DNA from: JAGOEF01 sp964511665
Lineage (GTDB): Bacteria > Bacteroidota > Bacteroidia > Bacteroidales > ML635J-15
Assembly (NCBI GenBank): GCA_964511665.1
Contig: CAZEHA010000012.1
Span: 8,319 to 72,318 of the forward strand
DNA length: 64,000 nt
Direction of reading: 5' to 3'
Shown here: positions 53,086 through 63,069 of the stretch, in pieces
How the letters are laid out: each line of letters begins with the position of its first letter
Position numbering within the stretch: position 1 is the stretch's first letter
Position numbers and translations under genes: made by a program
Notes under the pieces: model-generated
What the model saw: the letters and a program-made list of their open reading frames with translations, nothing else
What the model was told of the DNA's origin: nothing
Databases searched by the model: none

Positions 53086-54588
53086 TTACTCAACAAAGTC
53101 GGGGATATCAAACGACTTGATAAACTCGTGTGCTTTTTGCATTTCGTTGTGCATCAGGCAATCGTTTGCAATAAATGCCACTTGTTGCCTGAAAAGAGAG
53201 TGGATTTTTTCGATGGATTCGGAACTGCGCATCGGGCGTCGAAATTCTAATGCTTGTGTTGCCGTAAAGAACTCAATCGAAAGAAGGGTTTCGAGGTTAT
53301 CGCAAATTTGCAGCAGACGTGTAGCTGCGTTGGCTCCCATGCTTACATGATCTTCCTGCTCGTTCGACGATGAAATGGAATCGACCGAGGCCGGTGAGCA
53401 CAACTGTTTGTTGCGGCTAACTATAGATGCAGCAGTGTATTGTGGTATCATGAAACCACTGTTGAGACCCGGTTCGGGTGCTAAAAACGGAGGTAAGCCC
53501 CGTTGACCCGAAATAAGCCGGTAGACACGTCTTTCGCTGATGTTGCCTAACTCGGCCAGTGCAATGGCTAGATAATCGAAAGCCATAGCCATGGCTTGCC
53601 CGTGGAAGTTGCCACCCGACAGAATTAAATCTTCGTCCGGAAAAATGGTAGGGTTATCGGTAACCGAATTGATCTCGGTTTCAACAATACCGACAACGTG
53701 GTTGATGGCATCGCGGCTTGCGCCATGAACTTGTGGAACACAGCGAAAAGAGTAGGGGTCCTGAACCTGAGATTTTGTACCTGATGTTATTTCGGAATCT
53801 TGCAGAAGTCGTATAATATTTGCTGCACATTGCTTTTGCCCCCTGTGTGGTCTTACGTTCTGCAGTAAGGGGTGAAACGGATCGGCAATACCGTTGTATG
53901 CTTCAAGCGAAATAGCTGCAGTGATATCGGCAATTCTGGCAAGGCGCAATGCTTTAAGTAATGCCAACGAACCGGTTGCACTCATAAACTGTGTGCCGTT
54001 CAGCAGGGCGAGACCCTCTTTAGAGGCAGGGTGTAACGCCGCAAGACCAAGCTTGTTAAGCACTTCACGTGAAGGGAGAACAGATCCCTTATACATTACT
54101 GTGCCAAGGCCAAGCAGTGGAAGCGACAAGTGAGCAAGAGGCGCCAGATCGCCCGATGCCCCCAACGAGCCATATTCATACACCACCGGATATACCTCAT
54201 TGTTAAACAATTCAATCATAAGAAGAACTGTTTCGGCTCTTACAGCTGAATTACCTAACGACAGGGCATGTATTTTTAGCACCATCATAAGTTTTACTAT
54301 GTCAACAGGCATAGTTCGGCCTGCTCCGCAGGCATGCGATTTTATCAGGTTTTCTTGCAATGCACTCAGTTCGCTGCTGTTTATTTTTATATTGCATAAA
54401 GCCCCAAAGCCGGTGTTAATACCATAAATAGGCTGCGAAGAATTGCTGGTTTTTTCGTCAAGATATTCGCGACATGTTGTTATCGATAGCAACGATTCTT
54501 TCGATAACTTAAGTTTTACATTGTTTTTTAAAATGCTTTCGAGGTCGCTTAAGTGTAATTGCGCCTTTTGAATTTCAAAATACGACAT
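53086..54588 (-). CDS. hutH: Histidine ammonia-lyase
   Basis: A 500-residue enzyme converting histidine to urocanate and ammonia. The MIO cofactor forms from A144-S145-G146 in GSLGASGDLAPLAH. Other family motifs are GINTGFGAL, LLNGTQFMSATGS, QDPYSFRCVPQVHGASRD, DNPTIFPDEDLILSGGNFHGQ and SSNEQEDHVSMG. Tyrosine ammonia-lyases share most of these; the context gives no help because no other hut gene is near. Length is normal for HutH. TACATTTG at 54714-54721 (minus) is its likely -7 element. Confidence 0.93.
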   Translation of the reverse strand: MSYFEIQKAQLHLSDLESILKNNVKLKLSKESLLSITTCREYLDEKTSNSSQPIYGINTGFGALCNIKINSSELSALQENLIKSHACGAGRTMPVDIVKLMMVLKIHALSLGNSAVRAETVLLMIELFNNEVYPVVYEYGSLGASGDLAPLAHLSLPLLGLGTVMYKGSVLPSREVLNKLGLAALHPASKEGLALLNGTQFMSATGSLALLKALRLARIADITAAISLEAYNGIADPFHPLLQNVRPHRGQKQCAANIIRLLQDSEITSGTKSQVQDPYSFRCVPQVHGASRDAINHVVGIVETEINSVTDNPTIFPDEDLILSGGNFHGQAMAMAFDYLAIALAELGNISERRVYRLISGQRGLPPFLAPEPGLNSGFMIPQYTAASIVSRNKQLCSPASVDSISSSNEQEDHVSMGANAATRLLQICDNLETLLSIEFFTATQALEFRRPMRSSESIEKIHSLFRQQVAFIANDCLMHNEMQKAHEFIKSFDIPDFVE

Positions 54589-54713
54589 GATTATTTAATT
54601 TATTGATTGTTAACTTAAAAAACTATAACGCTGCAGGTCTGTTAAGCAAACAGCGACTTTCGGTTTACCTTAATGATGTAAGCTATTATCCACATGGTAA
54701 AAAATCGTTTGGG

Positions 54714-54721
54714 CAAATGTA
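54714..54721 (-). promoter_or_regulatory. -7 element upstream of hutH
   Basis: TACATTTG on the minus strand, 125 bases before the hutH ATG and downstream of the MlaD-family gene stop. The -33 part is not evident. Confidence 0.45.
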
Positions 54722-54755
54722 AGAAAAAGATTGCAATCGGAAAATTTGAAAACTA

Positions 54756-56162
54756 TTACCTGGAGATATTAATCTCGAGAGCGTTGTTGTAAGGGATTAT
54801 TTCGCCCTGGTAAACACCAACAGGAAAAGCATCCCTGAAATCGTTCTTAATGATATCGAGATATTTTCTGGTATTCTCCGAATCGGTGTGAGGCATAACC
54901 ATGTATCGGTACACACCATCGTTATAAAACTCTTGCACGTTGCTGTATCCTTTAAAATCGGGGGCATTTGGATACAGTCGATTGCTCCCTGCTAGTATCT
55001 GAATCATATAATATGCAGGGGCATCGTGGTCGAAATCAGTTGGAGTATCGAGCAAGCTTTTGTCTACTTGGTTCTGCGTTTGTGGTTGAGTTTGACCTGT
55101 AGTCTGTTTGGCTTGATTTTTTGCATTTTTATCGCGCTGTTTCTCCAGGTATTTGCGATCACGTTTGCTGAGGTCCGATTCGTTGGTAACACTAACACTA
55201 CGCCCAAAATGCAATAAGCTGAAGTTGACATATTTGCCCGGATTCAGTCTCAGATCGCGCAACAAACGGTCGAGCTCATAGCTGGCATTTTCGAGATTGT
55301 AATACAGCGTGTCGTTGTTGGCCAGCATACCTAAAGTTCCTTCGCCGCGATTTATTTTATCGGTTATGGCTGCTACATCGGCAATTGCCTTGTTGGCGTT
55401 ATATATAGTGCGACTGATATCAATAGCCATGAGCGTGTCGCTGAAATCGGCAAGGTTTGTTATTATTCGTGTAATTTTATCGTTGTTGTCGCGCAGGTTG
55501 GTGGTAATTTTGTCGATGTTGGCAAATATGCGGGCCAATCTGCTGCTTTCGGTGCTCAGCAAAGTGTCGAGGGTTATTGCCGATGATTCCAGATAGTATA
55601 AGGTGGTTTTAATGCTTTCGAAGCTTTTTTCGAGATTGTCGCGCGTATCTTCATTAAAGATGTAGGTGATGATGGCAATAGCATTTTGAATTTCTTTCAT
55701 CAGGTCTTCTGCTTGATTTTTAACAGGAAGCATTTGCATACTTACCTGGTCTTTCAGACTCTGTTCTATGCTGCCAATAATGGTGTCGCCCGAGTTGTAG
55801 TAGGTTTTTTTATTGCTTATTATAAGTTGAATGCCTTTGGTTCCCATTAAATCGGTACTGAAAATTTCGGCAATACTGCTGTCGGGAATTTGAAACTCAC
55901 TGCCTGTTTCCAACGTTACCATTATGATGCCTCCACGCTCGATAAGTAGATCGACCTGTGTAACCTGACCAATCTTGTATCCGTTGATATAAACGGGGCT
56001 GGCAACACCTAAACCATCGATACGATCGTAGAATACGTAGTATTTACTTCTTTTTTCAAATAGATCGGCTCCCTTAATAAAATTGAACCCCCAATACGAC
56101 GCAATCAGAACCAGAATAGCGAACACGCCAAACATTATATATTTTTTGCGTTTCGATTCCAT
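54756..56162 (-). CDS. MlaD/MCE-family protein with SPOR-like tail
   Basis: A 468-residue inner-membrane-anchored protein of lipid transport. One N-terminal helix (about 9-27) is followed by an MCE domain (about 37-115: YYVFYDRIDGLGVASPVYINGYKIGQV) and a long helical region (about 140-310) as in the lipid-conducting MCE/MlaD proteins of Bacteroidota. The last ~90 residues (about 380-468) look SPOR-like (YMIQILAGSN, VQEFYNDGVYRYMV), similar to the tail of the amidase encoded upstream. SPOR domains bind denuded glycan strands, so this may tie lipid transport to peptidoglycan. It starts 4 bases after the amidase stop, so it is one operon. No MlaE/MlaF genes are in the window. Confidence 0.87.
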   Translation of the reverse strand: MESKRKKYIMFGVFAILVLIASYWGFNFIKGADLFEKRSKYYVFYDRIDGLGVASPVYINGYKIGQVTQVDLLIERGGIIMVTLETGSEFQIPDSSIAEIFSTDLMGTKGIQLIISNKKTYYNSGDTIIGSIEQSLKDQVSMQMLPVKNQAEDLMKEIQNAIAIITYIFNEDTRDNLEKSFESIKTTLYYLESSAITLDTLLSTESSRLARIFANIDKITTNLRDNNDKITRIITNLADFSDTLMAIDISRTIYNANKAIADVAAITDKINRGEGTLGMLANNDTLYYNLENASYELDRLLRDLRLNPGKYVNFSLLHFGRSVSVTNESDLSKRDRKYLEKQRDKNAKNQAKQTTGQTQPQTQNQVDKSLLDTPTDFDHDAPAYYMIQILAGSNRLYPNAPDFKGYSNVQEFYNDGVYRYMVMPHTDSENTRKYLDIIKNDFRDAFPVGVYQGEIIPYNNALEINISR

Positions 56163-56166
56163 AGGT

Positions 56167-57396
56167 TTACGGTTTACTTTCTTTTTGTGCCATAGTTACC
56201 GGATAGCGTTCTCCATTTTTAAACGCAACAATAAAACAGTCTTTTATCTCTGATTTAAGCGCGGTAAAACCGGCATAGGTTACATCGTAGTTTCTGTCGA
56301 GGGCAACAACATATTTATAAAGTCCGTCGTGGAAGTACTCGAACACGTTACTTTGTTTATTCAGAAATGAATCGCTAGAGATATCTATTTTCTTTGTCGA
56401 TGTTTTCACTTGTACACCAAAATATATTCCTTGTGCAAAGTTAGCGGAATTGTTTAAAACGGCATTATCTTTTTGGGTAGAATTGGTTTCGCTGTGGTTT
56501 GTCGTCGATTCATTGGTTTTATTATCAACCGATTCTTTGTTTACGGGTTCTTTAATCGTTGTTTTCGTGTCGCCATTTCCCGAAATCTCATTGCCTTGAT
56601 TTTCGAGTGATATCTTATAATCTTTAAAAGCATCGAAAATTGCCTGAGCCATTTGATCTTGACCGGCTTCGGTATTCATATATTTTTCTTCGTCCTTATG
56701 CGAGATAAATCCACATTCGATGAGTACCGCAGGCATGGTTGTGCGCCACAATACCAAAAACGCGGCTTGTTTCACACCACGGTCGTAGCGCCCTGCGGTA
56801 TTTTTTAAGTTCTTCTGAACTTTTTCGCTGAATTTGAGGCTTTGTTCCAGATAAGCGTTCTGGTATAACGAAAACATAATATTCGATTCGGGGCAGTTTG
56901 GGTCGAACCCTTCATAGTTTTTTTCGTAATTGTCTTCTTTTAAAATAACCGAGTTTTCGAGCTTAGCCACCCGCATGTTTTCTTCCGATACATTTAAACC
57001 CATAACAAAAGTTTCGGCTCCGTAGGCATTGCCACCGGCAATAGCGTTAACATGTATGCAAATGAATAAATCGGCTTTGTTGTCGTTGGCAATTTTTGCA
57101 CGTTTGTGCAGTTCAACAAATTCGTCGGTGCTTCGTGTGTAAATCACTTCCACATCGTCGAAATACTTCTTGATGAGATTTCCCACCTTAAGCGAAACAG
57201 CAAGGGTAATATCTTTTTCTTTCGAAAAAGAGCCCACTGCACCGGGGTCTTTGCCTCCATGCCCCGGATCGATAACCACCTTTTTTACTCCGTAGCCTTT
57301 TGCCGACTGGGCACCTGCATTGTGCACGCAACACAACATAACAGCAAAAATACAGCATGCAAAAACAATATTTAGCCTTACGACAAAGTTTGCCAT
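56167..57396 (-). CDS. N-acetylmuramoyl-L-alanine amidase (AmiC-like) with SPOR-like tail
   Basis: A 409-residue exported zinc amidase (Amidase_3) that cleaves stem peptides from peptidoglycan. A signal peptide (about 1-30, HNAGAQS) is followed by the catalytic domain (about 36-265) with VVIDPGHGGKDPGA (zinc His), VEVIYTR, ICIHVNAIAGG (zinc His) and VLIECGFISH (catalytic Glu). A Thr/Ser/Asn-rich linker leads to a C-terminal SPOR-like domain (GVQVKTSTKKI, VFEYFHDGLYKYVV). The ATG at 57396 gives the signal peptide; the frame continues to 57564 but would overlap the divergent lptD gene. It is divergent from lptD with 76 bases between. Confidence 0.92.
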   Translation of the reverse strand: MANFVVRLNIVFACCIFAVMLCCVHNAGAQSAKGYGVKKVVIDPGHGGKDPGAVGSFSKEKDITLAVSLKVGNLIKKYFDDVEVIYTRSTDEFVELHKRAKIANDNKADLFICIHVNAIAGGNAYGAETFVMGLNVSEENMRVAKLENSVILKEDNYEKNYEGFDPNCPESNIMFSLYQNAYLEQSLKFSEKVQKNLKNTAGRYDRGVKQAAFLVLWRTTMPAVLIECGFISHKDEEKYMNTEAGQDQMAQAIFDAFKDYKISLENQGNEISGNGDTKTTIKEPVNKESVDNKTNESTTNHSETNSTQKDNAVLNNSANFAQGIYFGVQVKTSTKKIDISSDSFLNKQSNVFEYFHDGLYKYVVALDRNYDVTYAGFTALKSEIKDCFIVAFKNGERYPVTMAQKESKP

Positions 57397-57472
57397 ATTG
57401 AATGATACCAAATTTTGTTTAGTTTTGAGCATTATTTTATAAAACTGTTCGTACAAAAATAGTACTTTCATT

Positions 57473-60079
57473 TTGTTATCAAAATTTATCATACGGCTTT
57501 TATTTTTTGTTTGCATCGCTTTTGCATTACCCGGTTTGTATTCAGGCAATTGTTGTGCCAACAAAAGCTACTTCAATAACGATAATTCGGGAATGCTGCA
57601 AACAACAATACTATATTTTTCGGGCGACACGCTGCCCAAAGACAGCATTGTAGTTAAAGCTCGTAATACGCAAATTGACTTCCCGGTCGATTATCAGTCG
57701 AAAGATTCTTCGTGGGTTGATTTGAAAAACAGGAAAGCGTACCTTTTTGGCGATGCCGAGGTTAAGTATGGCGATATTACCCTTACAGCCGGTTATATCA
57801 TGATTGATTTCTCCGATAATTCGGTATATGCACATGGTGTTTTCGACAGTGCGGGGAATGTTTTAGCCAAACCGGTGTTTGTGCAAGGCGATGAAACATT
57901 CAGGGCCGACACCATACGCTATAACTTTAAATCGAAAAAAGCAATAATAAAAGAGGTAACCACCGAATTCGAAGGGAGTTTTCTGCATGGGGGAATCACT
58001 AAAAAACAAGCCAACAACCACATTCATCTTATCGACGGTAAGTTTACAACCTGCAATCTCGACCACCCGCACTATTATTTTAATATAAGCAAAGCCAAAG
58101 TAATTCCCGACGATAAAATTGTATCGGGACCGGCATATTTGGTTATTGAAGATGTACCGCTACCCCTTGGATTACCTTTCGGGTTTTTTCCCAACAAAAA
58201 AGGGAGCACTTCGGGTATTGTATTGCCTGAGTTTGGTGATGAGCAAAACCGTGGTTTTTTTCTGAGAAGAGGGGGCTATTATTTTGCTATTAACGATTAT
58301 GTCGATTTACTTCTCTCGGGCGATATATATTCAAAGGGAAGCTATGCCTTATATGCACGGTCGAATTACAAAAAGCGATACAAGATGAATGGCAGTTTCG
58401 ATGTCAGTTTCAATAACAATAAATTTGGTTATCGTGGCCTCGATAATTATCGTGTCGACAGGCTCTACAGGGTGATGTGGAAGCATCGGCAGGACCCTAA
58501 AGCAAGGCCTAACAGTAATTTTTCGGCCGATGTAAATATCAGTTCGAGTGCCTACGACAGATGGAATTCGTATGCCGATGCTTCTTATATGAACAATAGT
58601 AAGCAATCGAGCATCAGCTACAGCAAAGTGTGGCCGGGAACACCTTTTAGCTTATCGATAGCAGCAAGGCAGACACAGAATAGTCGCGACAGTTCGGTGA
58701 ATGTTACCTTACCCGACCTGGCTTTTAATATGAGTCGTATATATCCGTTTAAACGAAAATCGGCAATAGGTAAGCAGCAATGGTACGAAAAAATAGGAGT
58801 AAGTTACACTGCGAATATGACGAATCAAATACATGTTCGCGAAGATTCTTTGTTAAGCATCAGATACGATAACCTGAACAATGGTATTCAGCATAGTTTT
58901 CCGGTAAACACCACGCTAAAACTCTTGAAGCACATCAACCTTACACCTTCGTTTCAGTATTCCGAACGCTGGTATACCCGTGAGTTGAATCGTGCATGGC
59001 AGCCCGATTCGGTGGGTGCCAATACCGGCTCGGTAGCCTCCGACTGGAATTATGGTTTTTCTCGGATTTGGGATTACCGGGCTTCGGTTGCCGCCAACAC
59101 CACAATATACGGCATGATGCAGTTTAAAGCGGGGAAGATAAAAGCAATACGACACGTGATGACTCCCGGTGTGTCGTTTTCGTATTTGCCCGATTTCGGA
59201 AAACCCCGGTACGGGTACTACGACGATTATTACCGTATTCAGTACAACAATTCCACAGGGCAATACGACACAGTAAGTTATGTGTATTCGGTTTTCGAAG
59301 GCTTGCCTTATGGAACTCCGGCGCGTGGTGGTGCCGGCTCTGTTGCTTTCAATCTTGGTAACAACTTCGAAATGAAGGTAAAAACAAAGCAGGATACTAC
59401 TGTTGGTGAGAAGAAAATTAAATTGCTCGAAAGTCTGGCCTTTAATACAAACTACAATATCTTGGCCGACTCGCTCAATTGGTCACCAATTAGTATGAGT
59501 GGTCGTACCAACATTGGCAAGCTGAATCTGTCGTTTTCGTCGAGTTTCGACCCCTATGCCATTCGCAACGATGAATATGGTAATCCCAAAAGAATTAACA
59601 TGGCCGAGATTGCAGAAACAGGTCATCTGGTACGATTAACAGCCGCCAACATAAGCCTGGGATTTAGTATGGCTGCCAACAGCAAAAAACAGAACGATGG
59701 AAATAAAACATCGCAATTGTATGGCTATCCCGATGATTATGTCGATTTTGATATGCCCTGGGATGTGAGAATTAACTATAATTTCAGGTACGCCAAACCG
59801 TATTTTGAATCGAGTATTACTCAAAGTTTACAACTGACAGGAGAACTGAAAATTACCAGCAAGTGGAAGGTGAACATATCGAGTGGTTGGGATTTTGTAG
59901 CAAATAAAATTACCTATACCACTATCAACATCTATCGTGACTTGCACTGCTGGGAAGCCAGTTTGCAACTGATTCCATTTGGACTTCACAAGTCGTACAG
60001 TTTTCAGATTAATGTGAAATCGGCACTGCTGCAAGATCTGAAACTGGCAAAACGTCGTAGTTGGTACGATAACTTTTAA
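57473..60079 (+). CDS. lptD: LPS-assembly outer membrane protein LptD (Bacteroidota form)
   Basis: An 868-residue outer membrane protein. An N-terminal hydrophobic signal (about 5-25) is followed by an OstA/LptA-like beta-taco (about 60-215: YGDITLTAGYIMIDFSDNSVYAHGV and HLIDGKFTTCNLDHPHYYF) and a beta-barrel of alternating strands (about 225-868). LptD inserts LPS into the outer leaflet together with LptE. No ATG precedes the signal: a TTG at 57473 is used here, with a stop at 57440-57442 upstream; ATT at 57470 would be the only other choice, and the first ATG (57593) would remove the signal. Divergent from the amidase gene. Confidence 0.88.
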   Translation: MLSKFIIRLLFFVCIAFALPGLYSGNCCANKSYFNNDNSGMLQTTILYFSGDTLPKDSIVVKARNTQIDFPVDYQSKDSSWVDLKNRKAYLFGDAEVKYGDITLTAGYIMIDFSDNSVYAHGVFDSAGNVLAKPVFVQGDETFRADTIRYNFKSKKAIIKEVTTEFEGSFLHGGITKKQANNHIHLIDGKFTTCNLDHPHYYFNISKAKVIPDDKIVSGPAYLVIEDVPLPLGLPFGFFPNKKGSTSGIVLPEFGDEQNRGFFLRRGGYYFAINDYVDLLLSGDIYSKGSYALYARSNYKKRYKMNGSFDVSFNNNKFGYRGLDNYRVDRLYRVMWKHRQDPKARPNSNFSADVNISSSAYDRWNSYADASYMNNSKQSSISYSKVWPGTPFSLSIAARQTQNSRDSSVNVTLPDLAFNMSRIYPFKRKSAIGKQQWYEKIGVSYTANMTNQIHVREDSLLSIRYDNLNNGIQHSFPVNTTLKLLKHINLTPSFQYSERWYTRELNRAWQPDSVGANTGSVASDWNYGFSRIWDYRASVAANTTIYGMMQFKAGKIKAIRHVMTPGVSFSYLPDFGKPRYGYYDDYYRIQYNNSTGQYDTVSYVYSVFEGLPYGTPARGGAGSVAFNLGNNFEMKVKTKQDTTVGEKKIKLLESLAFNTNYNILADSLNWSPISMSGRTNIGKLNLSFSSSFDPYAIRNDEYGNPKRINMAEIAETGHLVRLTAANISLGFSMAANSKKQNDGNKTSQLYGYPDDYVDFDMPWDVRINYNFRYAKPYFESSITQSLQLTGELKITSKWKVNISSGWDFVANKITYTTINIYRDLHCWEASLQLIPFGLHKSYSFQINVKSALLQDLKLAKRRSWYDNF

Positions 60080-60168
60080 GTGGCATGAAATTTGAATTTT
60101 TTAACGTTTTATTAGGATACTTTTATGCAATTTTACGTCGTAAATCAAAATAATTAATTGTAAACAGA

Positions 60169-61623
60169 ATGGGTATGAAGAAGATTGTTTTGTTGTTTGT
60201 GTTAGTTCTGACTAGTCTGGCATCTGTTTTTTCGCAAGGCTACGAAATTAAAGTGAAAGTTGAAGGCGTGCAAGATACGGTGATGTATCTGGGGCACTAT
60301 TTCAGCGATAAAAAATATGTAATCGATACGGCACGTGTCGATAGTAAGGGGAACTGTGTTTTTGCCGGTGATGAGAAATTGCGCAATGGTATTTATATCA
60401 TCGTGCTTCCGAGTATGAATATGACTTACTTCGAAATAATTATAGGTAACGAGCCACAAAAGTTTTCGATAGAAACAAGCACCGATCAGTTTGTGAACAA
60501 CATGAAGGTGAAAAACTCGACCGAAAATACCATGTTCAACGATTATCAGCGAAAAATGATAGTGCTTCAAGAAAAGCACATGGCACTGATGGAGCAAAAG
60601 AATCATCATGCCAATAACGAAGATTCGCTTAAAATTATTAACGACCAACTTGTTGAAGTGGGTAAACAAAGGCATGAGTATATTTTGAATATGATTGAAA
60701 AAAATAGCAAAGCTTTTTTCTCGAAGGTGCTTAAATCGATGGTTGAGATTGAAATTCCCGACCCTCCCAAAGACGAAAACGGAAACATCACCGACAGCAC
60801 TTTTCAGTGGCGTTACTTCAAAAAACACTATTTCGACAATATCGATTTCTCGGAGGCAGGGTTGTTGCGCACTCCCATATTTCAAGGCAAACTGAATTAT
60901 TTCTTCGATAAGGTAGTGGTCCCCGTGCCCGATTCTATGAAATATGAAGCCGATCGGGTTATTGCTATGGCCTATGCCGGCGATACACTGATGTTCCGCT
61001 TCGTGGCAGCTCATCTGGTAAATTATTTCGAAAGCTCAAAAATTATGGGTTTCGATGAGGTGTTTGTGCACATTGCCGAACAATGGTATTTGAGTGGTAA
61101 AGCCTACTGGGCCGACAGTACTTTTTTGGCTAAATTGACAGAGAGAGTGGTGAAAATTTCGCCCAATATTATTGGAAATATTGCTCCTGACCTCAAAAAA
61201 ATGGAGACCCACGACGAAAGATATATGTCGTTGCACGCAATCGAAGCCGATTATACTATTTTGGTGTTTTTTGAACCCGACTGCGGCCATTGCAAAAAGG
61301 AAGTACCTGCTTTATTCGAAAAATGGCGCGATACCCTTTCGGCGATGAATGTTAAAGTATTTGCTGTTTTTACTCAATACGAGAAAGAAAAATGGATTGA
61401 ATTTGTTAACGAAAAAGATATGATAGGCGTGGGATGGTACAATGTTTGGGATGGACCATATCCGCATTCAAACTTTCGAAATTTCTACGATATTTATTCA
61501 ACACCGGTAATTTATATTCTTGATCGCGATAAGCGAATTGCAGCAAAAAGAATTAATGTTGATAACATTGCTGATTTTATCGAATTCGATAAAAAGAGAA
61601 AGAGCGCAAATAAAACCGATTAG
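60169..61623 (+). CDS. Thioredoxin-like protein with DUF4369-type N-domain (copy 1)
   Basis: A 484-residue exported protein (signal peptide to about 24, SVFSQGY). The N-terminal ~110 residues are a beta-rich DUF4369-like domain (VKVEGVQDTVMYLGHYF, then VFAGDEKL); a helical DUF5106-like region follows (about 130-340); the last ~130 residues are a TlpA/thioredoxin fold with active site C372-GH-C375 and cis-Pro STPVIYILD. Such proteins are periplasmic or envelope disulfide reductases in Bacteroidota. ATGs at 60169 and 60175 are both possible. TACTTTTA at 60118-60125 with a TTTG 23 bases upstream is a possible promoter. It is 6 bases from its paralog. Confidence 0.85.
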   Translation: MGMKKIVLLFVLVLTSLASVFSQGYEIKVKVEGVQDTVMYLGHYFSDKKYVIDTARVDSKGNCVFAGDEKLRNGIYIIVLPSMNMTYFEIIIGNEPQKFSIETSTDQFVNNMKVKNSTENTMFNDYQRKMIVLQEKHMALMEQKNHHANNEDSLKIINDQLVEVGKQRHEYILNMIEKNSKAFFSKVLKSMVEIEIPDPPKDENGNITDSTFQWRYFKKHYFDNIDFSEAGLLRTPIFQGKLNYFFDKVVVPVPDSMKYEADRVIAMAYAGDTLMFRFVAAHLVNYFESSKIMGFDEVFVHIAEQWYLSGKAYWADSTFLAKLTERVVKISPNIIGNIAPDLKKMETHDERYMSLHAIEADYTILVFFEPDCGHCKKEVPALFEKWRDTLSAMNVKVFAVFTQYEKEKWIEFVNEKDMIGVGWYNVWDGPYPHSNFRNFYDIYSTPVIYILDRDKRIAAKRINVDNIADFIEFDKKRKSANKTD

Positions 61624-61629
61624 GCAATT

Positions 61630-63054
61630 ATGCAATTACGGCAATTATATGTTTTTTTTCTCTTGCTGAACATCGGCTTGTTTGCCATTGCAGGCGAAAG
61701 TGCATATCGTATTGAGCTTAACATAAAAGGGCACAACAACGAATTTGTGTATCTGGGTTATCATTATGGACCCGAGTTCATGGTTGTTGATACCGCTATA
61801 ACCGATTCTAATGGCCATGCTGTGTTCGAAGGCAAAGAGAGCTTGCCCCAGGGTGTGTGGTTTGTTGTGCTGCCTCCAAAAACCCGATTCGATTTTTTAC
61901 TTTTAAGCGAACAACAAATTGTAATATATGGAGATATCGATTCTATTATTGCTACACTGACATTGACAGGGAGCACGACGAAAGATTTATTTTTTGATTT
62001 GCAACGCGATATTGCCTCATTGAATTTAGCCGGCTCTCAGATAGAAATTAAAAAGCAGTACTATAAGTCGGCAGGCCAACAGGTACCCATAGATATACAG
62101 CTTGAAGAAGACAGCCTGAAAAATCGAAGAATAGCAGTTTATCAATATTATCGCAACCTCGATAACAAGGGGTTTCTTGCTAATATGCTCACACTGATGC
62201 TGCCCCACGAGTTTCCGTCTTATGTACAACAATGGCAGACCGACGACCCTTCGGCATATTACCATTACTACAGGTTGCATTATTTCGACGTTGTCGATTT
62301 TTCGGACCCGCGCATACTGCGAACTCCTGAATTTGTATTTCACCGAATGATGCTTGAATACGCAAGGTTTTTTCTGAGTACACGTGTCGATAGCATAGGT
62401 AATGTGTTGTTGGATGTAGATTTGCTTGTTGAGAAAGCATCGGTGAACAGCGAATTTCAGCGCTATGTTGTTAGTTTTTTGCTGTCGCACTACGAGGCTC
62501 CATCGGTAATTGGAATGGATGCTGTGTTTGTGCATCTGGTAGAAGAGTATTTTTTGAAAGGCCGTATGGAATGGGCTGATGCTTCGATGATAGAACTCTT
62601 GCGTCAGAAAAACAACGATATGAAGAATAACCTGCTGGGAATGAAGTCGCAAAACCTCAGGTTAAAAAACTTGCTGGGTGATTTTGTACATATACACGAT
62701 TTCAATTCAAGATACCTGATTTTGTGGTTCTGGGAAGCCGGATGCAATGTATGCGATGAGCAAACCCCGGTTTTGCACGAGCAATACGATGACCTGAAAA
62801 AATACGGAGCCGAGGTGCTTGCCATATATACGGGAACCGATAAAAAATACCTTGAAAGCTATATCAGCGATAATCGTATCCACTGGATTAATCTCTACGA
62901 TCCCAAACAAGAGTCCGGTTTCTATGACTCTTATGGTGTGTCGCGCACTCCTAGGCTATTTGTGCTCGATGCTGATAAAAGGATTGTTGCGAAAGATGTG
63001 AACCCCAAAGACATACTGCGGTATTTGAAGTATTTGGATAATAAGAAGAAATGA
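61630..63054 (+). CDS. Thioredoxin-like protein with DUF4369-type N-domain (copy 2)
   Basis: A 474-residue exported protein (signal peptide to about 22, FAIAGES), a tandem paralog of the preceding gene with the same three-part layout. Shared landmarks are FVYLGYHYGPEFMVVDTAITDSNG in place of the equivalent N-domain strands, YFDVVDFSDPRILRTPEF in the helical part and SRTPRLFVLD with cis-Pro. The active site is C372-NV-C375, at exactly the same residue numbers but a different CXXC dipeptide (CGHC in copy 1), so its redox potential or partner may differ. The start is 6 bases after the previous stop. Confidence 0.84.
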   Translation: MQLRQLYVFFLLLNIGLFAIAGESAYRIELNIKGHNNEFVYLGYHYGPEFMVVDTAITDSNGHAVFEGKESLPQGVWFVVLPPKTRFDFLLLSEQQIVIYGDIDSIIATLTLTGSTTKDLFFDLQRDIASLNLAGSQIEIKKQYYKSAGQQVPIDIQLEEDSLKNRRIAVYQYYRNLDNKGFLANMLTLMLPHEFPSYVQQWQTDDPSAYYHYYRLHYFDVVDFSDPRILRTPEFVFHRMMLEYARFFLSTRVDSIGNVLLDVDLLVEKASVNSEFQRYVVSFLLSHYEAPSVIGMDAVFVHLVEEYFLKGRMEWADASMIELLRQKNNDMKNNLLGMKSQNLRLKNLLGDFVHIHDFNSRYLILWFWEAGCNVCDEQTPVLHEQYDDLKKYGAEVLAIYTGTDKKYLESYISDNRIHWINLYDPKQESGFYDSYGVSRTPRLFVLDADKRIVAKDVNPKDILRYLKYLDNKKK

Positions 63055-63069
63055 AAGTGTTTGTTGTTG

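Noticed and set aside
57397..57564. Longer amidase start at 57564
   Set aside because: It would overlap the lptD frame and put 56 residues without signal character before a clear signal peptide at 57396.
60202..61014. 270-aa minus-strand frame
   Set aside because: Antisense to the thioredoxin-like gene; composition is typical of a reversed frame and there is no signal or motif.
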